Source: Pictodentalium vernedei
Lineage: Eukaryota > Mollusca > Scaphopoda > Dentaliida > Dentaliidae
DNA: 64,000 nucleotides
Assembly: GCA_031216915.1 (NCBI GenBank)
Contig: CM062289.1
Location: 58,966,577 to 59,030,576 of the forward strand
Direction: 5' to 3'
Position numbers and translations under genes: made by a program. The notes under the pieces were generated by a model that was not told where the DNA came from, searched no databases, and worked only from the letters and a program-made list of their open reading frames with translations. Below are positions 23,172-33,106 of the stretch, piece after piece. How positions within the stretch are numbered: the stretch's first letter is position 1; each line of letters begins with the position of its first letter.

Positions 23172-23904
23172 ACCATCACTAGAACTTCTTAAGCTAGTCA
23201 AGACCGGATGAATTTTTTACTGAATAGAATGTTTGTACCCAGTCAGAATGTTGGAATATAACATTATAATGTACTGAATAATTACAGTATGTTGCCTAAG
23301 GACCCCCAATAAAACTGTTACGCCACTGCTATCGATATACTGATTGGTTCCCTGTAGTTTAATGCTACTTTTAAGATAGAAGTTAACATAGAAGTCAACA
23401 GATAAATCTTTCGCCTCCACTTCATTTAGCCTTCCTGAACCCTCTCTATGAACCACGTTGAAGAATGGAGTCACAAGTCAAGTTTCAGCTAATGCGCTTT
23501 CAAGTTTAAATCGAAGGTCAATTGGGTGAACTGGCGCTTCAGATTCTTTTTTTCAATTGCGTGAACTGGCGCTTGAGATTCTTACATTTTTTTCATAACA
23601 GGATTATTGTGTTGAAAATTCCGCGCATTGAGTGTATGGTATGTCTCCCGATCCACGTTGTAGGTTCCATGAACCCTGATCAGATCGATTTTTCATGTGA
23701 TTTTCAGTATGAGAATAAAAGAACATAGGCGGTCAAAGTTAATCCACTTCCATAAAATAGGCCTGTACAGTTCAAATGTTAATTGGGATTGGAGAATGAG
23801 AACATTGTCATCAATAAAGAAAGAACTTGGCCAGGAAAATGTAAGTACATGTGTCATTTTGTTTATTTACCTACTTTGAGTGGTTCATCCCTGTCTTCCG
23901 AAAT
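23172..23904. other. no gene; insertion site of the Polinton
   Basis: AT-rich. A 31-bp segment (GTGAACTGGCGCTTCAGATTC) is duplicated in tandem at 23519-23583. Nothing coding recognised. Confidence 0.5.
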
Positions 23905-23910
23905 GATGTT
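23905..23910. repeat. Polinton target-site duplication, left
   Basis: GATGTT, identical to 36802-36807. A 6-bp duplication is characteristic of Polinton/Maverick integrases. Confidence 0.95.
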
Positions 23911-24632
23911 AGTAGTAGGCGAGGGGGTTTTGAGGCCCTATCTTATGGACCCCGGTTGGTGGACCCCGGAAGTGACGTCATACCGCAATGTATTATGGGT
24001 ATCACGTGGTTGTTATGGTAATCCATGTGGGCGGCCATGTTGTGACGTCATTGTCATGGTGATGGGTGATGTGAGTGCGCATGCGCAGCTCGTGTTGTTA
24101 GGGTGATACGTGTTTCCGTCGTCCATTTTGTATACTGGAGGCCGCCATCTTTGTTTCTATGGTAGCACGTGATTGCTATGTTACCCAATTGTTCTGTAAT
24201 AGGACGGGGTATGTTTTGAGGGTATGTTCCTTTGTAGAAGAGTAAATCTAATTACCACAAACAACCCGACAATCCTTCCAAATCACCAAAATCCACCCGA
24301 AATCACCGAAATTGACTTTATTTCCCCAATTTATCAGCTTAGCACGTAGTGCTATAGTACTAATGGGTACCAGGGGGTGCATTCGATTGAACAGGAGTAA
24401 TGTTCTGGATTAGAATTCTCCCAGAATCCTCATTTAATTAACCAAATAAACCCGTCAAGTTGTATTATTTCGAATTCTTTAAGAATCCTTTTTTTGATCC
24501 CATGACGTTTTTTCCCTATTAAGAGTAGCACGTAATACCGAGGGGGTGTGTTCGTTTGAAGTGGAGTAATGTTCCCATTTTTTTGGATCCCATGACGTTT
24601 TATTTCCTTATTAAGAGTAGCACGTAGTGCTA
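23911..24632 (+). repeat. Polinton left terminal inverted repeat
   Basis: Matches the complement of 36079-36801 over its whole length with about five substitutions and one 1-bp indel by eye. Contains the palindromic motif AGCACGTAGTGCT near 24345 and 24618 and a partial copy near 24524. Confidence 0.96.
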
Positions 24633-24699
24633 ACTGGGTGAAAAATAGATAAATTGTACCCCAAGATCAAGTTGTGAATCCGAGTGCTGAGATTATTGA

Positions 24700-25008
24700 A
24701 TGATGGCATCGTTTGAGTGTGAAGAATGCGGTAAAATATTTACCGATAAGCGCAACAGAAATAGGCATGTACGTACAGTGCACCAAGGTAGAAAAAATCA
24801 TTCTTGCCCGTACTGCACAAAATCTTTTACAAGACTGGAGAATCTCCAGTATCACTTGAAAAAATGTGGTGATTCATGGACATGTATGGATTGCGGTCAG
24901 GAATTTACCCAACTCCTACATTTTAACAGGCATAGAAATTTTGCACACCGTCCTGTGTCTATTAAAAGGAAAGCACCGACCAAACCTGTGGCTGGGGTAA
25001 AAAAATGA
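24700..25008 (+). CDS. three-finger C2H2 zinc-finger protein preceding PolB
   Basis: 102 residues from an ATG pair at 24700/24703. There are three Cys/His modules: CEECGKIFTDKRNRNRHVRTVH, written here as CxxC-x12-H-x4-H at residues 7-28; CPYCTKSFTRLENLQYHLKKC at 36-56; and CMDCGQEFTQLLHFNRHRNFAH at 62-83. The tail is basic. The stop overlaps the polymerase ATG as ATGA within an A7 run (24999-25005). In related elements I recall similar fingers fused to the polymerase N-terminus, so this may be a separate gene read by reinitiation or the N-terminus of the polymerase split by a one-base slip. It probably binds nucleic acid. Confidence 0.75.
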   Translation: MMASFECEECGKIFTDKRNRNRHVRTVHQGRKNHSCPYCTKSFTRLENLQYHLKKCGDSWTCMDCGQEFTQLLHFNRHRNFAHRPVSIKRKAPTKPVAGVKK

Positions 25009-28000
25009 GACCAACTGAAAACACGATCTCATTTGATATTGACCCCGAAAACTTTGATGCTAGTCTTATAGAGACTGATGAGGACACTGAATTGATCAAC
25101 TTGTACCGGGAGTGTTGGAGTTCTATAAGAACACACCATGCTGTAAACAGACGGGTACAAGATTTATACAATTATAGACTGATGGGTTTATCTGACTTTA
25201 ATTCGGAGCTCAAAACCACCATCTTCGAATCACAGCGATGGAAATTTAAAATAAATTTGAGTTATGGTTTTGTGCTCCGAAATAATGAGACTGGAGTGCT
25301 GAGGTATTATCATGCCTCACAGAATAATTCTCGGGTGTTGCCTTCACCACATCTGGTGTGTAACCAGGAAGACTTTGAAAAGTTTCTGGAAACGATCTAC
25401 CAAGAAGATATTCTGGAGTGGGCTAGACAGCAACGCCCAAACACTAAATGGGTGGTCCACCGTTTAACAAATGTGAGCTTTTTTGTTACCAAGATTAAGG
25501 ACCACCCAATCGGTGCTGGTGAAGTCGAGTTGCCAGATTTCATCATAAACAACAAAGCCATTGTGGGTCTAGTAAAAGACCAGCACAACAATTTCGTTTA
25601 TGATGATAATTTGTGTTTATTCAGGTGTCTGGCATTGTGGAGTGGTTGTACGAGACACAATCTGAATACAACCACTGATGCACTGTTCCGTAAATATACG
25701 GATGTTGATAAGACAGATTTCGGCGGTGTAAGCCTACAAGAAATATCCCAAGTTGAAAAACGCTTCGAAGTGAACATAAACGTGTACCAACTTGTGGAAA
25801 ATGACGATGGTGTTGTTGCCGAGGTGGTTCAGCGCTCACATCGCCGATACCCTGAAACCATGTATGTGAATGTCTATGCAAATCATTTTTCCTACATACA
25901 AAGTATCGTCGACTATTGTAAGTCGTTTTCATGTAGGAAATGTGGCAAATTGTGGAAGACAGTTGACAGAGCAAATCGCCATGAAACAACCTGTACGGAA
26001 GATGTTAGTTACCGTTATCCTGGTGGAGTGTACCACGTCCCCCAGACAATTTTTGAAAAAATAGAGGACGAGGGAATTGTGGTACCACAGGAGGATCGTT
26101 TTTTCCCCTACAGGGCAACTTACGACTTTGAGTCGTATTTTGATAAATCGACATTGCCTGTAAATAGTGAAAAGTTAACCTGGGAAGCAGAACACAAACC
26201 ACTCAGTGTGAGTGTGTGAAGTAACATACCAGGTTATGATGAACCACAGTGTTTCGTGTCAAAAGGTGAGCCGCAGGACTTGGTAAATGAAATGTTTACC
26301 TATTTAACGGCAATGTCGACAGAGAGCTATCACAGAATGCAACAGCTTCATTTTTATACAATGACTGCCCTCCAGCAAAAAATTAGAGACATGAAAGTAC
26401 TAGAACAATCTACTGCGGAGGAGGAAAATTCCAAACCTCACCCATTGGAGAAGTTGGAGGAAGAACTCCATCGCTACATGATGGAATTACCTGTATTGGG
26501 TTTCAATTCGGGGAAGTATGACATAAATGTGATAAAACGTGAGTTTATGGCTTTCCTGAAATTGAAGAGCCCATTAAAATTTGTTGTCAAAAAATCAAAC
26601 AACTTCATGTGTGTGAAAACGGACTCATTTAAATTTCTTGACATTACAAATTATCTGGCACCTGGATTCAGTTACGACAAATTTCTGAAAGCTTTTGATT
26701 GTTCAGCCACCAAAGGATTTTTACCTTACGAGTGGATTACCAATTTGGAAAAATTGGAATGCGATCACCTGCCAGAGTACGAGGCTTTTTACATTTCTCT
26801 AAAGGCTGAGAATATTTCACCGGATGATTATTCCTATTGCAAACAAGTGTGGAAAGAGAATGGTATGACCACGTTTAGAGATTTTCTGACGTGGTATAAC
26901 AACCGGGATGTTAAGCCATTTCTTGAAGCTGTGGAAAAGCAGTGTGCTTTTTATCGAGAAAGATCAATCGATATGTTCAAGGATGGTATAAGCGTCCCGG
27001 GGTTGACACTGAAATACCTCTTCAGCACAGTAGAAAGCGAGGTCTTTTTCACACTGTTTGATGAAAAAAATAAAGATTTACATCATCTGGTGAAAGATCA
27101 TATTGTTGGTGGACCATCCATCATTTTTAATCGTCACCAAGAGAAAGATAGTACCTTTGTGAGGAAAGCAAACTTCGGTGACGAAGCAAAAGTGTGTGCC
27201 GGTGTTGTTGGGTACGATGCCAATGCCCTATACTTGTGGTCGTTGACACAGGATATGCCTACTGGTTGGTACGTGCGACGAAGGGAAGAAAATGGTTTTC
27301 GACCCGAGTATAACCACAAGTATGGGAGAATGGCGGAGCAATGGCTGGAGTTTATTGCGGCAAGAGACGGTGTGAAGCTTCGTCACCAGTTCAACGGAAT
27401 TGAGAAACGCATCGGCAAAAGACGTTTGCCTGTAGATGGATGGTGCGCCACCACACAGACTTGCTATCAGTTTCATGGCTGCTTTTGGCACGGTCACGAG
27501 TGCCGGTTGAATAAGACGAAAGATGGTTCTTTCGTTTTGTATAACGAAATCAGAAAAAAGCCCATGCAAGAATTGTTCGAAGAAACCGAAGCCAACTCAA
27601 AATATATTCGAGATCTCGGTTACAATCTTGTTGAAATTTTTGAGTGTGAATGGAGAGACATGAAGAGAGAAGACCCCACTCTCCAAACATTCTTGCGTGG
27701 GTTTTCCGATTCAGCCAGCTCTGGAGGAAAAATTACAGAAACTGAACTTGTGAAACAAATCTTAAATGGTGAACTGTTTGGCCTTGTACTATGTGATATC
27801 CAGGTGCCAGATAAATTGAGGTCGCACTTTGAAGAGATGACGCCGATATTCAAAAATATCAACATCACCAAAATGGATATCGGCGATCATATGAAAGCTT
27901 TTGCTGAAGCAAACAACATTTTGAGACAGCCTCGGAAATCGCTGATCGGCAGTTATTTTGGAAACAGAATATTGCTCACCACTCCTTTGATGCAATGGTA

Positions 28001-28976
28001 TATACAGCATGGGCTGGAAGTTACGCACATTTATCAGATTGTGCAATACCAGCCAAAAGCATGTTTTCAAAGGTTTGGAAATGAAGTGTCCGAGGCTCGA
28101 CGCCAGGGTGACCGAAATCCAAATCAGGCCATTGTAGCAGATACAATGAAACTTCTGGGCAATTCTGGCTATGGCAAGACTGTTACGAATAAGGAGAAGT
28201 TTCGTAGCGTATGTTATTGTTCAGAGGAGGAAGTCACCCAGGCAATAAATAATGTTTCGTTCAGAACTCTTAATCCCCTCAGTGATATCCTTTATGAGGT
28301 GGAAATGAACAAAAAAAGAATCAATCTGGACTTGCCGTTGACCATCGGGTTTTTTGTATACCAGTATGCAAAGCTGAAAATGCTTCAATTTTATTATGAC
28401 TTCATTGATACCTTCGTAGATCGGTGTGACTACGAGGTATGTGAAATGGACACGGATTCACTGTATATAGCTTTTAGTGCTCCATCTCTGGAAGAAGTGG
28501 TAAAACCCGACATGAAAAAACAATTTTTCAAAGAGCTGCATCATTGGTTACCATCCGAAGCGTGTGATATACACAGAAATGATTATGTTGCAGCAAAAAT
28601 GAAAGGTGAAAACTGGTCAGCTGAAAACCCATGCTGTAGAGACCGACAGGCATACGATAAGAGAACTCCTGGTTTGTTTAAAGTGGAGTGGCAAGGCGAT
28701 GGTATAATCGGTCTCTGCAGCAAAACATATTATTGTTTCGGTCCAAAGGACAAGTTCAGTTGCAAGGGCATCAGTAAACGCCACAACGACCTCAACAAGA
28801 GAAAATACTTGGAAGTGTTGCAAATGCAGGAGAGTGGAACAGGCATAAATCGTGGATTTGTTGTAAACGACAACCACATGTATACATATAAGCAGAGCAG
28901 AGACGGCCTCTCCTACTTCTACCCAAAGAGACAAGTGCAAGCTGATGGCATTTCCACAATTCCACTAGACATATAA
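25005..28976 (+). pseudogene. polB: protein-primed DNA polymerase B, one in-frame stop
   Basis: One frame of 1,324 codons is interrupted only by TGA at 26217-26219. The first part (404 codons) holds an OTU-like or terminal-domain-like N-terminal region and the exonuclease motif TYDFESYF (acidic residues about 374 and 376). The second part has NSGKYDINV, a HGCFWHGHEC zinc-like motif, the palm motif A YDANALY (~737), motif B KLLGNSGYGK (~1053) and motif C MDTDSLY (~1149). Polymerases of this family replicate linear element DNA from a protein primer at the terminal repeats. The stop falls just after exonuclease motif I, so a truncated product would lack polymerase activity. The rest of the frame is intact, which points to recent damage, an assembly error or unusual readthrough. 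Confidence 0.93.
26217..26219 (+). other. in-frame TGA inside PolB
   Basis: The only stop between the ATG at 25005 and the terminal stop at 28974-28976. Sequence on both sides continues the same family-like protein in the same frame. Confidence 0.9.
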
Positions 28977-29114
28977 CACCTCCAAGTATTCCTCCAATTT
29001 CTCCAAGCATATAATCATACAGTTTCATTAGTCCTATCAGGCATGCATGTTTAAGGCATCAATATGTGTCACTTTGAATTCTTCTCCAGTCTTGTAACCA
29101 CAATCCACCCTCTA

Positions 29115-29348
29115 CCAGTTCTGGTGTATAGTTGAAACAGTGAACTGGGAGCTGGTGTTTACTGACAAGTATGTTGGTGACTTAATTTCCAACAAATGTG
29201 TGTGTTGGAGTTGTTGTGTTAATGTATACACCGGACCTGGTGAATAGTTGAAACAGTGAACTGATGTTAACCGACAAGTATGTTGGTGACATAATTTCCA
29301 ACAAATGTGTGTTGGAGTTGTTGTATTAATGTGTACACCAGATCTGGT
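29115..29348. repeat. ~117-bp tandem duplication after PolB
   Basis: Two units sharing ATAGTTGAAACAGTGAACTG, GACAAGTATGTTGGTGAC and AATTTCCAACAAATGTGTG. No gene between 28977 and 29809. Confidence 0.85.
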
Positions 29349-29409
29349 AGTCTCCGTAACTGTAATACCACTTTTAAATTTTGAGAAAAAAAATTCTCTG
29401 AGGATCAAG

Positions 29410-29555
29410 ATTGCATTGAGTTTAGGAAACTGACCAATCAGATTGCAGAAATTTAAACCAATCAGATTACATTTTCAAAAGCCAATCAGATTGCGAGAAG
29501 TGTCAGCTCGATCCCCCCAAAAAGTATAAATACCAGCGAGCAACTTCGAATAGTA
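29410..29555 (+). promoter_or_regulatory. promoter: three CCAATCAGATT boxes plus TATA box
   Basis: CCAATCAGATTgc, CCAATCAGATTac and CCAATCAGATTgc lie at about 29434, 29459 and 29481, followed by TATAAATA at 29525-29532. Spacing and order match a CCAAT/TATA RNA polymerase II promoter. It would drive rightward transcription into the PC4-like gene and the integrase region. Direct repeats around AAAACTAAGA...TGCACCAACAAAGTGTTTTTCTC follow at 29650-29780. Confidence 0.7.
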
Positions 29556-29809
29556 TTCGGATTTTCGGGTCTGGATCACTGGTTGACTACCAAAAGCTAG
29601 GTTGGAGAAGAGCTTGGTTTTCACCAATTGACTGATTCACCAGTTGTGTTTGAAAAACTAAGAATTGGTTTGCACCAACAAAGTGTTTTTCTCAATGTAC
29701 TTGGAAAAAAGTTTTTTCCAGAGCTGTCTTTGAAAAACTAAGAGGTTTGGATTGCACCAACAAAGTGTTTTTCTCATAAGCTGAACGTTTGAAGAAACAC
29801 CTAGTGAAA

Positions 29810-30286
29810 ATGTTACGACTTGGTTCAAAGCAAACGTTTATGAATGTCACTCGTTATCAGGGTGAAGTAAAGATTCACATCCGAAGATTTGTTGACGATA
29901 AAATTCCTATGTACATGATATGGTTGTTAGTTCAATGACAGCCACAAGACCATTGACAACTGGTTTCTGAAAAGTTGTTGAAAAAAAAAAAATTACAAAA
30001 AAAAAAAATTACAAAAAAAAAAAAATTACAAAAAAAAAATGAAAAAAAAAGAACAAAAAAAAAAAAAAAAAATAAAAAAAAAAAAAAAATTACAAAAAAA
30101 AAAAAAAAAATGTCGTGGTTGCCCTTAAGCCACCTGATGAGTTTCCCTTGGGCAAGGACGAAACATGTTATTCTGAATTTTGTTTTGGCAACCACAGAGA
30201 AAGGTGTCGTGGATGTCTTAAAGTGGCCTGATAGGTTACTTTTGGACAAGGACGAACCTTTTTCTTTCAACAAAAATGAAAATTAG
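29810..30286 (+). pseudogene. PC4/p15-like coactivator relic, disrupted
   Basis: From ATG 29810 a 42-codon ORF contains FMNVTRYQGEVKIHIRRFVD, resembling the first strands of the PC4 single-stranded-DNA-binding fold. It then runs into a stop at 29936-29938. After an A-rich tract (29978-30108), two related ~60-bp segments (near 30112 and 30203) each read like VV-(V/D)-(A/V)-LK-P-D and LG/DKDE, the kind of sequence expected for the second half of that fold. The break could be an intron, an insertion or an A-tract expansion. The PC4 call is from pattern memory and is moderate. Confidence 0.45.
29978..30110. repeat. A-rich (ATTAC-A8+)n tract
   Basis: Runs of 8-18 A separated by TTAC or TG. ORFs here encode only Lys- or Phe-rich low-complexity peptides. 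Confidence 0.95.
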
Positions 30287-30291
30287 TTCCC

Positions 30292-30657
30292 TTGCATACA
30301 GTACACTCATACACAATTTTTTTTAACTCGCTAGATGGCCTCCTTCCCAAAAACGTATCTTGGAATGAGAAGGGGGAGTTGGTCCACAAAGACGAAACAG
30401 TCGTAGGTTCCAACATAACCGATCTCTTGAACGATCTCTTGAGAAAGCGAAAGACTTTTCAACCCAAAGGATGGGAAGTGTTGGCACAGGCCCTCAGAGA
30501 AAGTAATATTCCCCAGGAGCTTGTGGGCCACAGGGAAGTTTGGGATTTTATGCGACGTGAGCCTGTAGTAAAGAAAAAGCCCCAAGCCACCCCCTCTGCT
30601 AAAAGAAAGGTGAAAGCTAGACTCGTAGTTGGTACGTCAAAGTGGTCGAAATATTAA
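30292..30657 (+). CDS. conserved Polinton-type protein of unknown function, no ATG
   Basis: About 121 open codons contain LDGLLPKNVSWNEKGELV, GSNITDLLNDLLRKRKTFQP and WEVLAQALRESNIPQELVG, then a Lys/Arg-rich tail. I recall similar proteins in this type of element but know no function. The in-frame stop upstream is at 30277-30279 and the first in-frame ATG is only near codon 88, so the natural N-terminus is not visible. A T-rich stretch followed by CTAG at 30331-30334 could be a 3' splice site joining an upstream exon. The stop is 4 nt before the integrase ATG. Confidence 0.6.
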   Translation: MHTVHSYTIFFNSLDGLLPKNVSWNEKGELVHKDETVVGSNITDLLNDLLRKRKTFQPKGWEVLAQALRESNIPQELVGHREVWDFMRREPVVKKKPQATPSAKRKVKARLVVGTSKWSKY

Positions 30658-30661
30658 TCCA

Positions 30662-31699
30662 ATGGAAAGCGTTTATTACGATCCCGAAGCTCCCGGGAGT
30701 TTTGGTTGTGTGGATTCTCTTCGAAGAGCATCCAAGACAAAAACTAAGCAAGTTGTAAAATGGTTGCAGGGTCAAGACACGTACACCCTCCACAAACCCG
30801 TTCGACGCACATTTCCAAGAAGGAAAGTGATCGTTAGTGGTATCGATGCACAATGGCAAGCTGATTTAGTTGATTTAACAAGCATCAGTAAATACAATAA
30901 AAACACAAAATTCCTTCTGACTTGTATCGATGTTTTCAGCAAATATGCGTGGGTGATTCCATTACAAAATAAATTTGGTGATTCCATAGTGCAAGCTTTT
31001 GCTAAAATTTTCAAACAGGGGCGAAAACCTTTAAAGTTACAAACTGATCAAGGCAAAGAATTTTTGAATTCAAACTTCCAGAAATTTCTTAAACAACGAG
31101 AAGTAGAATTTTTCACAACCCATAACGTAGAAACAAAATGCTCCATAGTTGAGAGATTTAACAGAACTTTGAAAACCAAAATGTGGAAATATTTTACAAA
31201 GAACGATACACTGACTTTCCCACTTCAAACTTTGGTGAAATCGTATAACAACACCCATCATCGCAGCATCGGTATGCCCCCTGTTGACGCGAGTTTGGAA
31301 AATCAAGAAGAGGTGTGGCAAAAACTTTATGGGAACCACATAAAACACAAGTCTCCAAAGTTCAAAGTGGGTGACAGGGTGCGAATTAGTAAAGTCAAGA
31401 AAACTTTTGAAAAAGGTTACTTGCCCAATTGGACAGAAGAATTATTGACAGTGGCATCTGTCAAGAAAGGTCACCCCATCACTTATGTTCTAAAAGACGA
31501 TAGTGGGGAAGTATTGAAGGGGTCCTTCTACACAGAAGAGCTTCAGCGTGTCACACCAAAAAACATTTATAAAATTGAACATGTACTCAAAAAACGTGGT
31601 CGCGGAAAGAAGAGAGAACTGTTTGTAAAATGGTTGGGGTATCCATCATCGTTCAACTCATGGATCCATCAAAGCCAGCTAGCCTATAAAAGGGTGTGA
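30662..31699 (+). CDS. int: DDE integrase with C-terminal chromodomain
   Basis: 345 residues from ATG 30662 (an upstream TTG in frame at 30629 is less likely). The retroviral-type core has D68 in QWQADLVDL, D129 in KLQTDQGKEF and E164 in SIVERFNRTLK, giving the D,D-35-E spacing. Residues 230-300 form an SH3-like DNA-binding region. Residues 302-337 (IYKIEHVLKKR...FVKWLGY...SW) form a chromodomain that may steer insertion to modified histones. The frame is fully open and all three catalytic residues are present. It would cut and join the element ends, producing the 6-bp duplication seen here. A late-gene TATA box lies inside its last codons. Confidence 0.95.
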   Translation: MESVYYDPEAPGSFGCVDSLRRASKTKTKQVVKWLQGQDTYTLHKPVRRTFPRRKVIVSGIDAQWQADLVDLTSISKYNKNTKFLLTCIDVFSKYAWVIPLQNKFGDSIVQAFAKIFKQGRKPLKLQTDQGKEFLNSNFQKFLKQREVEFFTTHNVETKCSIVERFNRTLKTKMWKYFTKNDTLTFPLQTLVKSYNNTHHRSIGMPPVDASLENQEEVWQKLYGNHIKHKSPKFKVGDRVRISKVKKTFEKGYLPNWTEELLTVASVKKGHPITYVLKDDSGEVLKGSFYTEELQRVTPKNIYKIEHVLKKRGRGKKRELFVKWLGYPSSFNSWIHQSQLAYKRV

Positions 31700-31712
31700 A
31701 CGAGCTCAATTT
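31685..31712 (+). promoter_or_regulatory. TATA box and initiator for the capsid gene block
   Basis: TATAAAAG at 31685-31692 inside the integrase 3' end, then TCAATTT (31706-31712), an initiator-like match about 23 bp downstream, 13 bp before the ATG at 31721. Confidence 0.65.
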
Positions 31713-31720
31713 CCACTAAA

Positions 31721-31942
31721 ATGGAAGAGGGAGGAACTCCGAACGGATCGTGGCCTTTGTTTGGAAAGAAAGTCCCAAGGAGCGAGATTACTTACTTTTC
31801 CCAAATTATCATACTATACATAATCATCATCACTAGCATCGTTAACCTTACCCTCGACAATACGGACAGCAAGTTGTGGACGGCACTTTTAAGTAGTAGT
31901 ATAGGATATTTATTGCCCAATCCTACAATTAAGAAAACGTGA
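31721..31942 (+). CDS. small single-pass membrane protein
   Basis: 73 residues. A strongly hydrophobic segment (about residues 26-46, SQIIILYIIIITSIVNLTL) looks like one membrane helix, and the tail is polar. No signal-peptide-like start. Its TGA (31940-31942) overlaps the next ATG as TGATG. Position between integrase and penton suggests a virion membrane or assembly role, which is inference only. I do not recognise a named family. Confidence 0.65.
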   Translation: MEEGGTPNGSWPLFGKKVPRSEITYFSQIIILYIIIITSIVNLTLDNTDSKLWTALLSSSIGYLLPNPTIKKT

Positions 31943-32430
31943 TGTTTTATCTGACCCTACCAAGTAACAGTTCCATGGACGTGTTTCCAGAAAACACACT
32001 GACAACGTACACCACCCAGTTATCACAACCAGTGAACCTCACGGGGGAATGGGAGGTAGGTTTGGCGGAGATCCAGTATCCAAACACTTGGTTTAACATT
32101 CGTGGCCAGGAAGTTTTTTTCACAGTGTACTGGACTTCGAAAAAACATTATCAGATCATTCTGAAAGAAGGTCGATATTCGGAACCTTCCGATGTGATAC
32201 GAGGCATCAATGGTGTTAAAGAATTGCTGCTACCACGTCACGATAAGATAGAGTTTGAATTAGACGAGGTCACTGGTAAAGTTCGAATCAATGTACGAGA
32301 AGGGGTCGTACTCACACTGAGTCCCACTCTGCAAAACATATTGGGTTTTAACGAATGTGTGTTCAAGTCGGGAGCTTTTGAATCTTCTCGAGTCGCCGAT
32401 GTCAACCAAGGATTCTATTCACTCTACGTA

Positions 32431-32433
32431 TAA
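32431..32433 (+). other. in-frame TAA inside penton gene
   Basis: Sole internal stop; the reading frame continues to 32688 with family-like sequence. Confidence 0.85.
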
Positions 32434-32589
32434 TGTGACTTAGTTCGTGATCAGGTAGTGGGGGATACTAGGGTGCCGTTACTTCGCATCGTACCCGTGA
32501 GAGGAAAATATGGAAACATCATTTCCAAAACTTTTGAAAACGTGCACTATGTACCGGTTGAAAGGAAGAATTTCAGCACCGTACGGGTG

Positions 32590-32598
32590 TATATAAGG
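32590..32598 (+). promoter_or_regulatory. possible TATA box for the core gene
   Basis: TATATAAGG inside the penton frame, 106 bp upstream of the core-protein ATG at 32696. Confidence 0.35.
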
Positions 32599-32695
32599 GA
32601 CGACACGGGAGCCACAGTGCCTTTTGAACTTGGGAAAGTGACAGTGACACTACATTTCAGAAAGCGCCGATCTTTGAATTTTCTTTGATAAAACA

Positions 32696-33106
32696 ATGCC
32701 TTACTGATGTAAGGCTAAATTATACGAAGAGTATTACACGAAACAGGCTGGTAGCGGTCTGCCAGCTTTTTCGGGATCACAAATACAGATGGGTCATGGG
32801 CTGGGTAGTTTACTTGGAGGACTGAAGAATGCAGTCCTTCCCTTATTGAAAACGACAGCCAAAACCATGGGTAGACAGTTATTGAAAAAAGGAGCCGCAT
32901 TTGCTGGAGATGTCATCAGAGGAAAAAATGTGAAACAGGCAGCTATCGGGAGACTTAAACAAGCTGGAATCGATGCTCTGAACGAAGTGGTGGGTGGGTC
33001 GAATCCTCCCGGCCGCAGAGGTATAAAAAGGGCAGCACCACGCAAAACTGGCAGATCGATAAAAAGAAGGCGAACTGTTAAGACAATTGACGCTCTGGGT
33101 GCATAA
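32696..33106 (+). pseudogene. basic core protein (adenovirus pX-like), stop at codon 4
   Basis: ATG 32696 opens a frame with TGA at 32705-32707 and is then open to 33106. The conserved part begins with an aromatic/acidic stretch (LYEEYYTKQ) and GSGLPAFSGSQ. Next come a glycine/alanine-rich amphipathic region (HGLGSLLGGLKNAVLPLLK) and a strongly basic tail (RRGIKRAAP, GRSIKRRR). This resembles the small DNA-condensing core/pX-type proteins of these elements. A shorter product could start at the in-frame ATG 32789, losing the conserved front. The stop codon TAA overlaps the next ATG as TAATG (33104-33108). Confidence 0.7.
33022..33030 (+). promoter_or_regulatory. TATA box for the major capsid gene
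   Basis: TATAAAAAG within the core gene, 84 bp upstream of the capsid ATG at 33106. Confidence 0.5.

Larger units (their letters stand above)
31942..32688 (+). pseudogene. penton-like minor capsid protein, one in-frame stop
   Basis: 249 codons in one frame, broken by TAA at 32431-32433 (codon 164). The N-terminal part includes YLTLPSNSSMDVFPENTL, GEWEVGLAEIQYPNTWFNI and LSPTLQNILGF. The part after the stop has LLRIVPVRGKYGNI, VHYVPV and FELGKVTVTLHFR, ending RRSLNFL. This layout matches the penton/minor capsid (single jelly-roll) proteins of Polintons and adintoviruses, which form the virion vertices. Length with the stop ignored is normal for the family. The start ATG 31942 is preferred over GTG 31939. 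Confidence 0.82.

Noticed and set aside
25621-25989. Minus-strand ORFs under PolB, integrase and capsid genes
   Set aside because: Shadows of well-supported + strand genes.
29975-30286. Lys-rich and Phe-rich ORFs on the two strands
   Set aside because: Low-complexity translation of A-runs; only the last segment may belong to a PC4-like relic.
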